Numbered from the stretch's first letter, positions 33,102 to 42,321 are shown. The stretch is DNA of 64,000 bases from Bradyrhizobium cosmicum (GCF_007290395.2 NZ_CP041656.2:2232001-2296000); one strand, 5' to 3'. Numbers and translations: made by a program. Notes: generated by a model not told the origin, from the sequence alone.

Positions 33102-34889
33102 GTGTTGGTGCGCCTCAGGCATTTCGTTGACGGCAAGGGATCGAACCGCGTCATGGTTCGGCTGCGCGCGCTTCTGCGCAGCAACGAGTTCTACCTGATC
33201 CCGCTGGCGCTCGTGATTGGCACGCTGGCCGGCGCCATCGTGACGCTGATGGCCGAGATCGCGCAGATCGCCCACATGGTGATCTACGGCATTCCCATCG
33301 ACGTGCGCCTGTCGGCCAACGCCCATGTGAGTCCCTGGGCGGCGATGATTGCGCCCGCGCTCGGCGGTCTCTCGCTCGGAATCATGGAATGGTGGCGGCG
33401 GCGGCTGAAGATATCGAACGCGGTCGACCCGATCGAAGCCAACGCGTTGCGCGGTGGCAATCTGTCGATGCGCGACAGCGTGGTGGTGTCGAGCCAGACG
33501 CTGATCTCCAACGGTTGCGGTGCCTCGGTCGGCCTCGAGGCCGGCTATACCCAGATCGGCTCGGGCATCGCCTCGCTGTTCGGCAAGTTCTTCAATCTGC
33601 GCCGCAACGATTTGCGCCTGATCGTCGGCTGTGGCGCAGCCGCCGCGATCGCCGCAGCCTTCGGTGCGCCGATCACCGGCGCCTTCTACGCCTGCGAGTT
33701 GATCGTCGGCGTCTATTCGGTCGGCAGCGCGGCGCCGATCCTGGCCGCCTCGCTCGCCGGCGCCTTGACCGCGCAATGGCTCGGCGGCGCGCCATATTCT
33801 CTGGAGATACCCAAGGTCAGCGCCGTCGGCGTCGAGCAATATCTGGCGCTGATCGGGCTCGCGCTCGTCACCAGCGGCGTCGGCATCGCCGTGATGCGGT
33901 CGTCCTCGATGTTCGAACGCCTGTTCGCCTGGCTGCCGGTCTGGCTGCGCCCAGCGGTCGGGGGCCTCGTCGTCGGCGGCTTTGCGATTTTGACGCCGCA
34001 GGTGCTGGCGGCCGGGCATGGCGCCATGGTGCTCGATCTGTTTAACGACATGACGATCGGCCTGATTGCGCTGATCATCGCCCTGAAGGTGACGGCCTGC
34101 CTGATCTCTCTGGCCTCGGGTTTCCGCGGCGGTCTGTTCTTCGCCTCGTTGTTCGTCGGCAGCCTGATCGGAAAGTTCTTTGCCGCGGTGCTGTTGCTGA
34201 TCAGCCCCGAATTCGTGATCGATCCGCTGGTCGCGATGCTGACCGGCATGGCGACGCTCGGCGTAGCCATTGTCGGCGGCCCCCTGACCATGTCGTTCCT
34301 CGTGCTTGAGATGACCCGCAATGTCGACGTCACCGCCGTGGTGCTGGCCGGCTGCATCGTCACCTCGATCTGCGTCCGCTTCATGTTCGGCCATTCCTTC
34401 TCGACCTGGCGCCTGCATCTGCGCGGCGAGACCATCCGCAGCGCCAACGACGTCGGCTGGCTGCGTAACCTCACCGTCGAGCGATTGATGCGCTCCGACG
34501 TCGGCAAGGTGCCGTCGACCACGACGATCGCCGCGGTCCGCCGCGAATTCGCGCTGGGCTCGCGGCCCGGAATCGTGATCGTCAACAATGCCGACGAATA
34601 TGTCGGTCTAGTCCTGCTGCCCGACTTGTTCTCCGGCGATCTCGACAGCATCGCCGACGACATCCAAGTGATCGAGCTGGCCCGCCTGACCGAGATCGTG
34701 CTGATCCCGGAGATGAACGTGAAGTCGGCGATGGCGGTGTTCGACGAGGCGGAAGCCGAGATGCTGGCGGTGGTCGATTCCACCGACAGCCGCAAGGTCG
34801 TCGGCTTCCTCACCGAGACCTTCGCGCGCCGCCGCTATGTCGAGGAGATCGACAAGGCGACGCGCGGCGTGCTGGGGGCGCTGTCCTGA
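33102..34889 (+). CDS. ClC-family chloride channel/transporter with CBS domains
   Basis: 595 residues starting at GTG. About ten to twelve membrane helices; conserved ClC pieces include NGCGASVGLEAGYTQIGSG (pore helix region, with Glu at the gating-Glu place) and AFGAPITGAFYACEL. The C-terminal ~140 residues (from RLMRSDVGKVPSTTTIAAV) are a CBS pair for nucleotide sensing. The gating-type Glu suggests an H+/Cl- antiporter but other anions are possible. Follows the aldolase closely. Confidence 0.9.
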   Translation: MLVRLRHFVDGKGSNRVMVRLRALLRSNEFYLIPLALVIGTLAGAIVTLMAEIAQIAHMVIYGIPIDVRLSANAHVSPWAAMIAPALGGLSLGIMEWWRRRLKISNAVDPIEANALRGGNLSMRDSVVVSSQTLISNGCGASVGLEAGYTQIGSGIASLFGKFFNLRRNDLRLIVGCGAAAAIAAAFGAPITGAFYACELIVGVYSVGSAAPILAASLAGALTAQWLGGAPYSLEIPKVSAVGVEQYLALIGLALVTSGVGIAVMRSSSMFERLFAWLPVWLRPAVGGLVVGGFAILTPQVLAAGHGAMVLDLFNDMTIGLIALIIALKVTACLISLASGFRGGLFFASLFVGSLIGKFFAAVLLLISPEFVIDPLVAMLTGMATLGVAIVGGPLTMSFLVLEMTRNVDVTAVVLAGCIVTSICVRFMFGHSFSTWRLHLRGETIRSANDVGWLRNLTVERLMRSDVGKVPSTTTIAAVRREFALGSRPGIVIVNNADEYVGLVLLPDLFSGDLDSIADDIQVIELARLTEIVLIPEMNVKSAMAVFDEAEAEMLAVVDSTDSRKVVGFLTETFARRRYVEEIDKATRGVLGALS

Positions 34890-34918
34890 AGCGCGAACGG
34901 CGCCGCCGTCCCCGCGCG

Positions 34919-35176
34919 CTATCGTCTTGGCTGAGACGGGGACGCGACGACGCAGGCGACGATCCGACGGACCAGTGGCAGCACCATCAGCAGGGTTGGA
35001 AAGGCGACAAGCCATGACAGCGCCCAGGCGCCCGGCCAGGTCGCCAGGAATGCCGGCGTTGCGCCGAGGCTCCGAAGCGTGGAAATGACCGACACCACGG
35101 CCGTCATGAGGATGGACAGCACAAATGGCATCACGATCGGCGCGTAGCGCGCCGGCAGTTTGCGAACCGCAATCAT
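34919..35176 (-). CDS. DUF2798-like small membrane protein
   Basis: 85 residues with two predicted helices: IVMPFVLSILMTAVVSVIST and WALSWLVAFPTLLMVLPLVRRIV, a two-helix layout that fits DUF2798. Function unknown. Convergent with the ClC gene. The 284-bp gap to 35460 holds no gene I can support. Confidence 0.75.
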   Translation of the reverse strand: MIAVRKLPARYAPIVMPFVLSILMTAVVSVISTLRSLGATPAFLATWPGAWALSWLVAFPTLLMVLPLVRRIVACVVASPSQPRR

Positions 35177-35460
35177 CTGATTTCTCTTGAGAAAAAGTAC
35201 GCGTCAGTCACGGTGAACCTTGAAAGTGCATCGATCCCGACGACGTCGGTTGATGCGTTGGTTCACGTAAACGCTTACGGCACCGAAAAACGGCGCGGCT
35301 GTTCATTATCCGCTCAGGTTGGATGGCGCAAGCTCGATCTGAAAGTTCGGTTTACAATCGTTCAAACGTGGCGGATCGCCGCGGTCGTGAACATTTCAGC
35401 GGTTCGCGCGTTATCCGGCGTTTACATTTATCTTTTTGCGCGAGAACAGAGGACGGTAGG

Positions 35461-35850
35461 ATGAGCAATAGACCGGTAAATTCGAAGGTTGGCCGCAACG
35501 CCGCGCTGGCCGCGTTCGCAAGCCTCGCCCTTGTTGTCGCCTCGCTGTCACCTTCGAATGCGGCATCGCGTTCGCCTGCGACTCCGGTTGCCGCAAGCTC
35601 GAACGCCTCCGCGGCGACAGACTTCAGCGCCGCCCGTCGCCACCGCGCCTATCGTCGCGGCTCAAATGCTGCAGGCCTTGCCTTCATGGGCGCGGCGGCG
35701 GGCATCATCGGGGGTGTCATCGCCGAGCAGCGGCGCCGTGATTACTACGAGAACAACTACTATTACGGTCCGCGTCCTTACTATGGCGGCCCGGGCTATT
35801 ACGGCGGCGGTCCGTACTACGGCCAGCGCTACTACTATCAGCCGTATTAG
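35461..35850 (+). CDS. secreted/membrane Tyr-Gly-rich protein
   Basis: 129 residues: signal peptide (RNAALAAFASLALVVASLSPSNAAS), a Ser/Ala-rich spacer, a Gly/Ala hydrophobic helix (AAGLAFMGAAAGIIGGVIAEQRRRD) and a Tyr-rich tail of YYGPRPYYGGPGYYGG type. Such tails occur in surface or periplasmic stress proteins of Rhizobiales. No catalytic motif. AGAGGA upstream, strong terminator 70 bases downstream. Confidence 0.75.
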   Translation: MSNRPVNSKVGRNAALAAFASLALVVASLSPSNAASRSPATPVAASSNASAATDFSAARRHRAYRRGSNAAGLAFMGAAAGIIGGVIAEQRRRDYYENNYYYGPRPYYGGPGYYGGGPYYGQRYYYQPY

Positions 35851-35920
35851 GCGGCGGATTCGCCGCGGCCGGGTGCGGAAGTTGTCTTTGCAGGCCTGCG
35901 GACATCATTCCGGATTTTGC

Positions 35921-35952
35921 AAAGGGGGCAGTGCTTGCAGTGCCCCCTTTTT
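35921..35952 (+). terminator. Rho-independent terminator
   Basis: Arms AAAGGGGGCA (35921-35930) and TGCCCCCTTT (35941-35950) with a ten-base loop and five Ts. Ends the Tyr-Gly-rich gene transcript. Confidence 0.88.
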
Positions 35953-36415
35953 GTTGTCTTTGGATGCGGGCCTCTCCCGCCGCCGCCCTGTTTCGCCGCC
36001 CAGTCAAGTCCTCCTGGCAAAAATATTCCACTTTACCGAATTTCGGAAACGGCGTATGTGTTGCCCATCCCGGCTCATCCTTGAGGGGCGATCGTACGTC
36101 GTCACGAGTTGCGAGCCGGGCCAGCGGTGGACGCGGCAGCGTCGTGCGCGAGAGGCGCGGGCAGGGCGGGTAGTCCCTGTGAGCCCGAGGCTTCGTGCGG
36201 ACGAGCGGCGCCGAGGTCCGGCGAAGCCTCCTGGCGAAGCCGGATGAGCTGCGTACGGCAAAACCGTGTGGTCCTGGCCGTCGTTGCTACGGTCAAGCCT
36301 TTGCGGAGATGTGCGCGAGCCCAACCGGGTGGACGGCATCGTCAATTCGCGGGCGAGGGAGGCCAGAAGGAAAGTTCGGCTCCCGGGAGAGCACGGCATA
36401 AGCCGTCCGACCATC

Positions 36416-36529
36416 GCGCAGGGAAGGCCGAGTGATCGGCGACACCTGTATGCTGCTGTGCGGTTCTTTTGCGCTACATCTTCGCGCAGCGGACCGCGGG
36501 TGCCTGTCGGCACCCGGTCTTCCCTGCGC
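36416..36529. repeat. large RNA-like hairpin block, probable dispersed repeat
   Basis: GCGCAGGGAAGGCCG (36416-36430) pairs over all 15 bases, with one G-U, with CGGTCTTCCCTGCGC (36515-36529). Inside, CGGGTGCC-TGTC-GGCACCCG (36497-36516) forms a second hairpin. This looks like a transcribed RNA or a mobile repeat; no coding potential. Confidence 0.6.
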
Positions 36530-36650
36530 CCTCTTGGATTGGAGGGTATAGAGAAGAAGCAAAGCTCGGGCGAATTCAGCCGCGAGAACGCCAAGCCGTG
36601 TCTGAAATTCAAAGGGCGAACCGAAAGAGCGACGCCATTGCCTCATACCC

Positions 36651-36730
36651 CGTCATTGCGAGCGCAGCGAAGCAATCCAGCGTCTTTCCGCGGAGGGATT
36701 CTGGATTGCTTCGCTGCGCTCGCAATGACG
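36651..36730. repeat. perfect 30-base inverted repeat (CGTCATTGCGAGC family)
   Basis: Arms 36651-36680 and 36701-36730 are exact inverted copies, beginning CGTCATTGCGAGCGCAGCG, around a 20-base loop. The sequence type is common between genes in Bradyrhizobium. Confidence 0.88.
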
Positions 36731-36978
36731 ATGTTGAGAGAGTGTGCGCCACTTCATCACCGTCACCCCCGCGCAACCGCGAAGCGGTTGTCGCTGGAGG
36801 CGGCCGCTTCTTCAGCGGCCCTCGAAGGGCGACGGCCCAGCTGCATCGCGACGGTGCATCCCTAGGCTTGGCGCTTTTTTGCCTCGGCTAAATATTCGCC
36901 AATCGCTCGAACAGGCCCGATGGACTTGACCGGCGCAATCCGGTTCAATGGGTGCAATTGAGGCCTTAGGCGACAACG

Positions 36979-37257
36979 ATGTCGAAATATCTGCTGATCC
37001 TGCTCCTGATCGCATCGCCGGCCATGGCGCAGGTCAAGCTCGCGCCAAAATCCTCGGCGGCGCATCCGGACCCCTGCGCCCCGATCGGGCGGACCGCGGA
37101 CGGCAAGCTGGTCTATTCCATGAAATGCGAGAACCTGCCGGCGCCGCCGCTGCCACCGCCGCAGGCGGAACTGAAGGAGGCGCCGCAGCCTGCCGCCGAG
37201 CCCGAGCCGGAGGCGCGCCGGAGCGGCATATTCGGCTGGTCCTACGACCGCAGGTGA
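36979..37257 (+). CDS. small secreted Pro-rich protein
   Basis: 92 residues: signal peptide (MSKYLLILLLIASPAMAQ), two cysteines (DPCAPIGR, MKCENL) and a Pro/Glu/Ala-rich tail (PAPPLPPPQAELKEAPQP). No family recognised; probable periplasmic or lipid-free envelope protein. Ends 98 bp before the DUF3830 gene. Confidence 0.65.
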   Translation: MSKYLLILLLIASPAMAQVKLAPKSSAAHPDPCAPIGRTADGKLVYSMKCENLPAPPLPPPQAELKEAPQPAAEPEPEARRSGIFGWSYDRR

Positions 37258-37295
37258 CGTGAGGTGACTTGCCGCGCCACTTGCGCGAAGCCCTC

Positions 37296-37311
37296 TGGAA
37301 TGCTCTTTGCT
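37296..37311 (+). promoter_or_regulatory. candidate sigma-54 promoter for the DUF3830-puuE-uraDH operon
   Basis: TGGAATGCTCTTTGCT matches TGGCACRNNNNTTGCW at the invariant GG and GC with the exact ten-base spacing and a perfect TTGCT; two mismatches in the -24 box. It lies 45 bases before the DUF3830 ATG. Confidence 0.5.
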
Positions 37312-37355
37312 TGCAAATTCCCCGTGGGGTTTTGGCCCCGATCCAGAGAGATGAG

Positions 37356-37769
37356 ATGAGCAAACTCGTTATCCGCGCCGGTGATTTCACCTTCGATGCC
37401 CGCTTCGAGGAGCAGCTCGCGCCCAAGACCGTCGCGGCCTTCCGCAAGGCGCTGCCGTTCGAAAGTCACATCATCCATGTGCGCTGGAGCGGCGAGGGCG
37501 TCTGGATGCCGCTCGGCGACCTCGATTTCGGCGTCGGCTACGAGAACCACACCAGCTATCCCGCGCCCGGCCAGATCATCCTCTATCCCGGCGGCATCAG
37601 CGAGACCGAGATCCTGATGGCCTATGGCGGCGTGCATTTCGCGAGCAAGATGGGCCAGCTCGCCGGCAACCATTTCATCACGCTGACCTCGGGGCTGGAG
37701 AATCTGGCAACGCTCGGCAAGAGCGTGCTGTGGAAGGGCGCCCTGCCGATCCGCTTCGAGGAAGTCTGA
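37356..37769 (+). CDS. DUF3830-family cyclophilin-like protein
   Basis: 137 residues (MSKLVIRAGDFTFDARFEEQLAPKTVAAFRKALPF…), typical DUF3830 with a cyclophilin-like beta-barrel and the GDLDFGVGYENHTSYPAPGQIILYPGG segment. It is directly followed by puuE (37770) without a gap, so it belongs to ureide breakdown; DUF3830 genes are often found with purine or hydantoin genes. Biochemical role unknown. Confidence 0.85.
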   Translation: MSKLVIRAGDFTFDARFEEQLAPKTVAAFRKALPFESHIIHVRWSGEGVWMPLGDLDFGVGYENHTSYPAPGQIILYPGGISETEILMAYGGVHFASKMGQLAGNHFITLTSGLENLATLGKSVLWKGALPIRFEEV

Positions 37770-38705
37770 GTGACTGGCGCCCGCTACCCGCGCGATCTCC
37801 GCGGTTACGGCCGCAACCCGCCGCATCCGCAATGGCCCGGGGATGCGCGGGTCGCGGTGCAGTTCGTCGTCAATTTCGAGGAGGGCGGCGAGAACAACAT
37901 TCTGCACGGCGATCCCGCCTCGGAGGCGTTTCTGTCCGACGTGCTCGGCGCGCAGCCCTGGCCGGGCCAGCGCCACGCCAATATCGAGTCGATGTTCGAA
38001 TATGGCTCGCGCGCCGGCTTCTGGCGGCTGTGGCGGATGTTCGGCGAACGCAAATGGCCGACCACCGTGTTCGGCGTCGCAACCGCGTTGAAGCGCAATC
38101 CCGAGATCGTCGCGGCGATGAAGGAGTCCGGCTGGGACATCGCAAGCCACAGCCTGAAATGGATCGAGCACAAGGACATGACCGAGGCGCAGGAGCGCGC
38201 CGAGATCGCGGAGTCGATCCGCGTCCACATCGAGGCGACCGGTTCGCGGCCGCTCGGCTGGTACACCGGGCGCTCCTCGATCAACACCAACCGCCTCCTG
38301 ATGGAGGAGGGCGGCTTCCTCTATCTCTGCGACTCCTATGCCGACGACCTGCCGTATTGGATCAAGGGCACCGGCGGCAAGCAACTCGTCATTCCCTACA
38401 CGCTTGACGCCAACGACATGCGCTTCATCAACCCGCAGGGCTTTGCCGAAGGCGAGCAATTCTTCACCTATCTGAAGGACGCCTTCGACGTGCTCTATGT
38501 CGAGGGTGAGACCGCACCGAAGATGATGTCGGTTGGCCTGCACTGTCGTCTCGCCGGACGTCCCGGCCGCGCCGCGGGGCTGATCCGCTTCCTCGACTAT
38601 ATCGGCAAGCACGAGCGTGTCTGGGTGCCGACGCGGCTTCAGATCGCGCAGCACTGGCACGACAAGCATGCGCATCTCGCCGCCGATGCGTTCGAGATCG
38701 GATGA
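37770..38705 (+). CDS. puuE: allantoinase PuuE (polysaccharide-deacetylase fold)
   Basis: 311 residues, GTG start right after the DUF3830 stop. PuuE replaces the amidohydrolase-type allantoinase and opens allantoin to allantoate. Conserved markers: YPRDLRGYGRNPPHPQWPG at the N-terminus, VVNFEEGGENNILHGD, ESMFEYGSRAGFWRLWRMF, ASHSLKWIEH and MSVGLHCRLAGRPGR. The gene overlaps uraDH by four bases (ATGA). Confidence 0.94.
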   Translation: MTGARYPRDLRGYGRNPPHPQWPGDARVAVQFVVNFEEGGENNILHGDPASEAFLSDVLGAQPWPGQRHANIESMFEYGSRAGFWRLWRMFGERKWPTTVFGVATALKRNPEIVAAMKESGWDIASHSLKWIEHKDMTEAQERAEIAESIRVHIEATGSRPLGWYTGRSSINTNRLLMEEGGFLYLCDSYADDLPYWIKGTGGKQLVIPYTLDANDMRFINPQGFAEGEQFFTYLKDAFDVLYVEGETAPKMMSVGLHCRLAGRPGRAAGLIRFLDYIGKHERVWVPTRLQIAQHWHDKHAHLAADAFEIG

Positions 38706-39598
38706 GGACCATGCCGCCGATTTCGCTCGCCGATCTCAACGCTGCAAGCAAGGCCGACTTCGTCGCCGCGCTGGCCAACGTCGTCGAATATTCACCGTGG
38801 ATCGCCGAGCAGCTCGCCGGGAAGCGGCCGTTCGACGGCATCAACGAGCTGCACGCCGCGCTGGTGGGCGCGATCCAGAGCGCCGAACCGGATGTGCAAC
38901 TAGCGCTCATCCGGGCGCATCCCGATCTCGCCAACAAGACCCAGCGCGCGGCAGGTCTCACGGCGGAATCGACCGAGGAGCAGAACAGCGCCGGCCTCGA
39001 CCGGCTGTCGGACGCCGAATACGCCGCGTTCGAGCGCGTCAACAACGCCTATCGCGACAAGTTCGGCATCCCCTATATCGTCTGCGTGCGCCGTCACACC
39101 AAGGATTCGGTGCTGAACGACTTCGAGACGCGGCTGCGCAATATCGCCAAGACCGAGACGCGGCGCGCGATCGAGGAGATCGGCCGCATCTCCGCGCTGC
39201 GGCTCGATCAGCTCGTCGTCGCAGACGACAGACTGAAGGTGCACGGCCGGCTCTCGACCCATGTGCTGGACAATCACGCCGGCAAGCCTGCACCCGGCAT
39301 TCCGATCGAGCTCATCGAGCTTGCAAATCTCGGCGAGAGTCGCGTGATCGCGCGCGCCGTGACGAATGCGGATGGTCGCACCGACCAGCCGCTGATCGGC
39401 GGACGACCGCTGCCGATCGGCCGCTACGAGCTCCGCTTCAGTGTCGCCGGATACTACGCCGGGCGCAACGTGCCGCTGTCGGATCCGCCGTTTCTTGACG
39501 AGATCCCATTGCGCTTTGCAGTCAGCGAGCCGGAAAACCACTACCACGTGCCGCTGCTGGTCACGCCATGGAGCTATTCGACCTATCGCGGCAGCTAA
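38702..39598 (+). CDS. UraD-UraH fusion: OHCU decarboxylase and 5-hydroxyisourate hydrolase
   Basis: 298 residues joining two urate-pathway enzymes. Residues 1 to about 165 are OHCU decarboxylase (His73 in IRAHPDLANK, ESTEEQNSAGL, FGIPYIVCV); residues about 182-298 are the transthyretin-like HIU hydrolase (LSTHVLDNHAGKPAPGIPIEL at the start, the YRGS C-terminal signature intact). Together they turn 5-hydroxyisourate into S-allantoin, which PuuE then opens. A urate oxidase is not in the window. Its stop codon overlaps that of the convergent xdhD-like gene. Confidence 0.94.
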   Translation: MRTMPPISLADLNAASKADFVAALANVVEYSPWIAEQLAGKRPFDGINELHAALVGAIQSAEPDVQLALIRAHPDLANKTQRAAGLTAESTEEQNSAGLDRLSDAEYAAFERVNNAYRDKFGIPYIVCVRRHTKDSVLNDFETRLRNIAKTETRRAIEEIGRISALRLDQLVVADDRLKVHGRLSTHVLDNHAGKPAPGIPIELIELANLGESRVIARAVTNADGRTDQPLIGGRPLPIGRYELRFSVAGYYAGRNVPLSDPPFLDEIPLRFAVSEPENHYHVPLLVTPWSYSTYRGS

Positions 39599-42321
39599 CT
39601 ACGGAACTTCTCGTACAGCGCTGGAAACAGCCGGTCTGGCTTGAAGGGCGGCGCCGTGAAGCGGATGCCGGTGGCGTCCGCGATCGCGTTGCCGAGTGCG
39701 GCGGCGACCGGATTGTACGGGCTCTCGCTCATCGACTTGGCGCCGAGCGGTCCGATCGTGTCGGACGTCTCGGCGAAGAAGACCTCCGTGCGCGGCACGT
39801 CGGCGAAGGAGGGCAGGTGATAGTCGCGGAACTTCGGATTGGTGACGCGCCCATCAGCGTCGATCACCATCTCCTCGTAGAGCGCAGCGCCAAGCGCCTG
39901 CGCGACGCCACCCTCGACCTGGCCGCGGCACTGCATGGGGTTGGCGACGATTCCGGCGTCGGCCGCCTGCACGCTGCGGAGAATCCTGAGCTCGCCGGTG
40001 CCCTTGTTCACGGCGACACGAAAGCCCTGCACGTTGAAGCCGACCGAGCGCGGCGTGCCGCCGGAATTGCCGTGCGCTGCGAACGGCTGGCCGCGTTCGC
40101 GCGCAAGCTTCGCGAGCTCCGCAAACGACATCCGCCGCACGCCGCTGACGACCGCCTCGTCGTCGAGCAGGCAGCTCGCGGCGTCGCAGAGCCAGGCGCC
40201 GGCGGCCGCCGCCTTCAGCTCGGTCGCAAGCTGCATGGCCGCTTCATGCGTCGCCTTGCCGGCGACGAAGGTGCCGGCGCTGCCATAGGCGCCGGTGTCA
40301 TGGCCGCCATGGACGGTGTCGGACTGGCGCAAACGGATGCGGTCGACGGTGGTCGCAAGCGTCGTCGCCGCGATCTGCCGGTGCACAGTGCTGGTGCCGT
40401 TACCGAACTCGGCGGTGCCGACGGTTAGGTCGAAGCCGCCATCGTTGTTGAGCGCGATCGTCGCATCCGCGAAATGACCGGCCGGCGGCACGGTGTCGAT
40501 CATGGTCAGCGCGACACCGTCGCCGATCAGCCATTCCGGCGACAGGTCCGGGGGCGAGCCATCCGCCTGCATCGCGCGCTCGACGAGGTCGAGGCACTGG
40601 TCAAGTCCATAGGAGCCATAGAGCACGTCGTGAAATTCCGACGGCGGCGGCGACAGCATGGGATCGCCTGGCTTGACGATGTTGCGCCGGCGCATGTCGT
40701 AGGGACTGATGCCGAGCTGCCTGGCCAGCTCGTCGATCGCCGCTTCGACCGCGATCAGCGTCTGCGGCAGGCCGTAGCCGCGAAACGCGCCCGACGGCAC
40801 CGTGTTGGTGTAGACGGCGAAGCCGTCGACCCGCTTGTTCGGGCAATTATAGACCGCGATGGATTCCGACAGCGCGTGGAACATCACAGGGCCGGCGTGA
40901 TTGCCGTAGGCGCCGGTGTTGGAGAGCACGTCGAGCTGGAGCGCGGTGAGCTTGCCGTCGGCATCGGCGCCGGCCTTGATGTTGACCCGCATCGGGTGCC
41001 GCGTCGATGTCGCGATGAACTGCTCCTCGCGGGTCAGCTCCAGCTTCACCGGCCGCCCGGTCCTGAGCGCGGCAAGCGCCAGGATGTCCTCGACGAACAT
41101 CTCCTGCTTGCCGCCGAAACCTCCGCCGACGCGCTCGCAGAACACGCGGACCTTGTCCATGGGAAGCTCGAAGATATCGGACAGCGCCCGCCGGGTCAGG
41201 AACGGGACCTGCGTCGAGGTGCGGACGTTGAGCACGCCATCGTCATCGAGCCAGGCGAGGCCGCCATGGGTCTCCAGCGCGGCATGCTGGACGCGATGAC
41301 TGTGGAAGGTGGCCTCGTAGGTGACCGCGGACGTGGCGAGCGCAGCCGCCACATCGCCGTACTCGCCATGCGTCTCCGCGACGAGGTTACGCCGGGCATC
41401 GGCAACACGATTGTCCGTGGTGCGGTCTGGATGGATGATCGGTGCGCCCGGCGCCATCGCCTGCTCCGGATCGATCAGCGCCGGCAAAATCTCGTAGTCG
41501 ACCTTGATCCGCCGGCACGCCTCCTCGGCAGCGGCTTCGCTCTCGGCAACGACCGCGGCGACCTTCTGGCCGATGAAGCGAACGACGTCGTCGAGGATCC
41601 GGGTGTCCTCAGGATCCATCCAGTCCTTCTCATGCCGCGCAGTCGAGATCAGGATCGACGGCGCATCCTCGTGCGTCAGTACGGCGTGCACGCCGGGAAC
41701 GCGAAGGGCGTCCGACTTGTCGATCGCGACGATCCTCGCGTGGGCGTGCGGCGAGCGGAGCAGCTTGATGTGCAGCAGGCCGTCGACTTGCGTGTCGAAC
41801 GTGTAGCGCGCTTGGCCGCGCACGATTTCGGGGCCGGCGGGTGCCGGCAGGCTACGGCCGAACGCTGCGCCGGGCTCGACGCGCTCCTCGACATTGGTCT
41901 TGCCGAGGATCGCATCCTCGATCGCGCGATAGCCGGTGCAGCGACAGATGTTGCCCTTCAGCGCCGTTCCGAGGTCGGTGCGCTGGGCCTGGTTCAGCGA
42001 GGCACAGGTCAGGATCATGCCGGCCGTGCAGAAGCCGCACTGGAATCCCTGCGCGTCGAGGAAGGCCTGCTGCATCGGATGCGCGCCGTGGTCGCTGCCA
42101 AGGCCCTCGATCGTGGTGACGGTGCGGCCGTCGGCACGGAAGGCGGGGATCAGGCAGCTATGCACGGGCTCGCCGTCGAGCAGCACGGTGCAGGCGCCGC
42201 AATCGCCGGCATCGCAGCCCTTCTTGACGCCGAAATGGCCGAGTTCACGCAGGAACGTGCGCAGGCATTGCCCTGCGCGCGGCTCCTGCGGAAACAGTAT
42301 GCCGTTGACCTCCAGACTCAT
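39595..42321 (-). CDS. XdhD-like molybdenum hydroxylase, fused 2Fe-2S and Mo subunits
   Basis: 908 residues. N-terminal ferredoxin-type cluster C36-C41-C44-C56 and the second cluster C95-C98…C126-C128 (QCGFCTAG, CRCTGY), then the Mo-binding region with RVGGGFGGKQ, GAFRGYGLPQ and the catalytic Glu segment GAKSMSESPYNP (compare GAKSISE in E. coli XdhD). Architecture matches E. coli XdhD, whose partner is the FAD protein YgfM; here the FAD gene at 42318 overlaps it. Probable purine (hypoxanthine, xanthine or oxopurine) hydroxylase; substrate unproven. Ends overlapping the uraDH stop. Confidence 0.87.
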   Translation of the reverse strand: MSLEVNGILFPQEPRAGQCLRTFLRELGHFGVKKGCDAGDCGACTVLLDGEPVHSCLIPAFRADGRTVTTIEGLGSDHGAHPMQQAFLDAQGFQCGFCTAGMILTCASLNQAQRTDLGTALKGNICRCTGYRAIEDAILGKTNVEERVEPGAAFGRSLPAPAGPEIVRGQARYTFDTQVDGLLHIKLLRSPHAHARIVAIDKSDALRVPGVHAVLTHEDAPSILISTARHEKDWMDPEDTRILDDVVRFIGQKVAAVVAESEAAAEEACRRIKVDYEILPALIDPEQAMAPGAPIIHPDRTTDNRVADARRNLVAETHGEYGDVAAALATSAVTYEATFHSHRVQHAALETHGGLAWLDDDGVLNVRTSTQVPFLTRRALSDIFELPMDKVRVFCERVGGGFGGKQEMFVEDILALAALRTGRPVKLELTREEQFIATSTRHPMRVNIKAGADADGKLTALQLDVLSNTGAYGNHAGPVMFHALSESIAVYNCPNKRVDGFAVYTNTVPSGAFRGYGLPQTLIAVEAAIDELARQLGISPYDMRRRNIVKPGDPMLSPPPSEFHDVLYGSYGLDQCLDLVERAMQADGSPPDLSPEWLIGDGVALTMIDTVPPAGHFADATIALNNDGGFDLTVGTAEFGNGTSTVHRQIAATTLATTVDRIRLRQSDTVHGGHDTGAYGSAGTFVAGKATHEAAMQLATELKAAAAGAWLCDAASCLLDDEAVVSGVRRMSFAELAKLARERGQPFAAHGNSGGTPRSVGFNVQGFRVAVNKGTGELRILRSVQAADAGIVANPMQCRGQVEGGVAQALGAALYEEMVIDADGRVTNPKFRDYHLPSFADVPRTEVFFAETSDTIGPLGAKSMSESPYNPVAAALGNAIADATGIRFTAPPFKPDRLFPALYEKFRS

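Larger units (their letters stand above)
35953..36978. other. gene-poor kilobase with structured repeats
   Basis: About 1 kb without a convincing gene. Open frames on both strands here are short, Arg-rich and mutually overlapping, the usual result of GC-rich noncoding DNA. It contains a large hairpin block (36416-36529) and a perfect 30-base inverted repeat (36651-36730). Its first half reads like dispersed Bradyrhizobium intergenic repeat sequence I have met before, but I cannot confirm that without a search. Confidence 0.6.

Noticed and set aside
32262..34418. 718-aa open frame on the minus strand
   Set aside because: Antisense to the aldolase and ClC genes, rich in His/Gln/Arg repeats without a fold; shadow frame.
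35213..35464. 83-aa open frame on the plus strand before the Tyr-Gly-rich gene
   Set aside because: No ribosome site, no family and less GC-rich than neighbours; treated as part of the promoter region.
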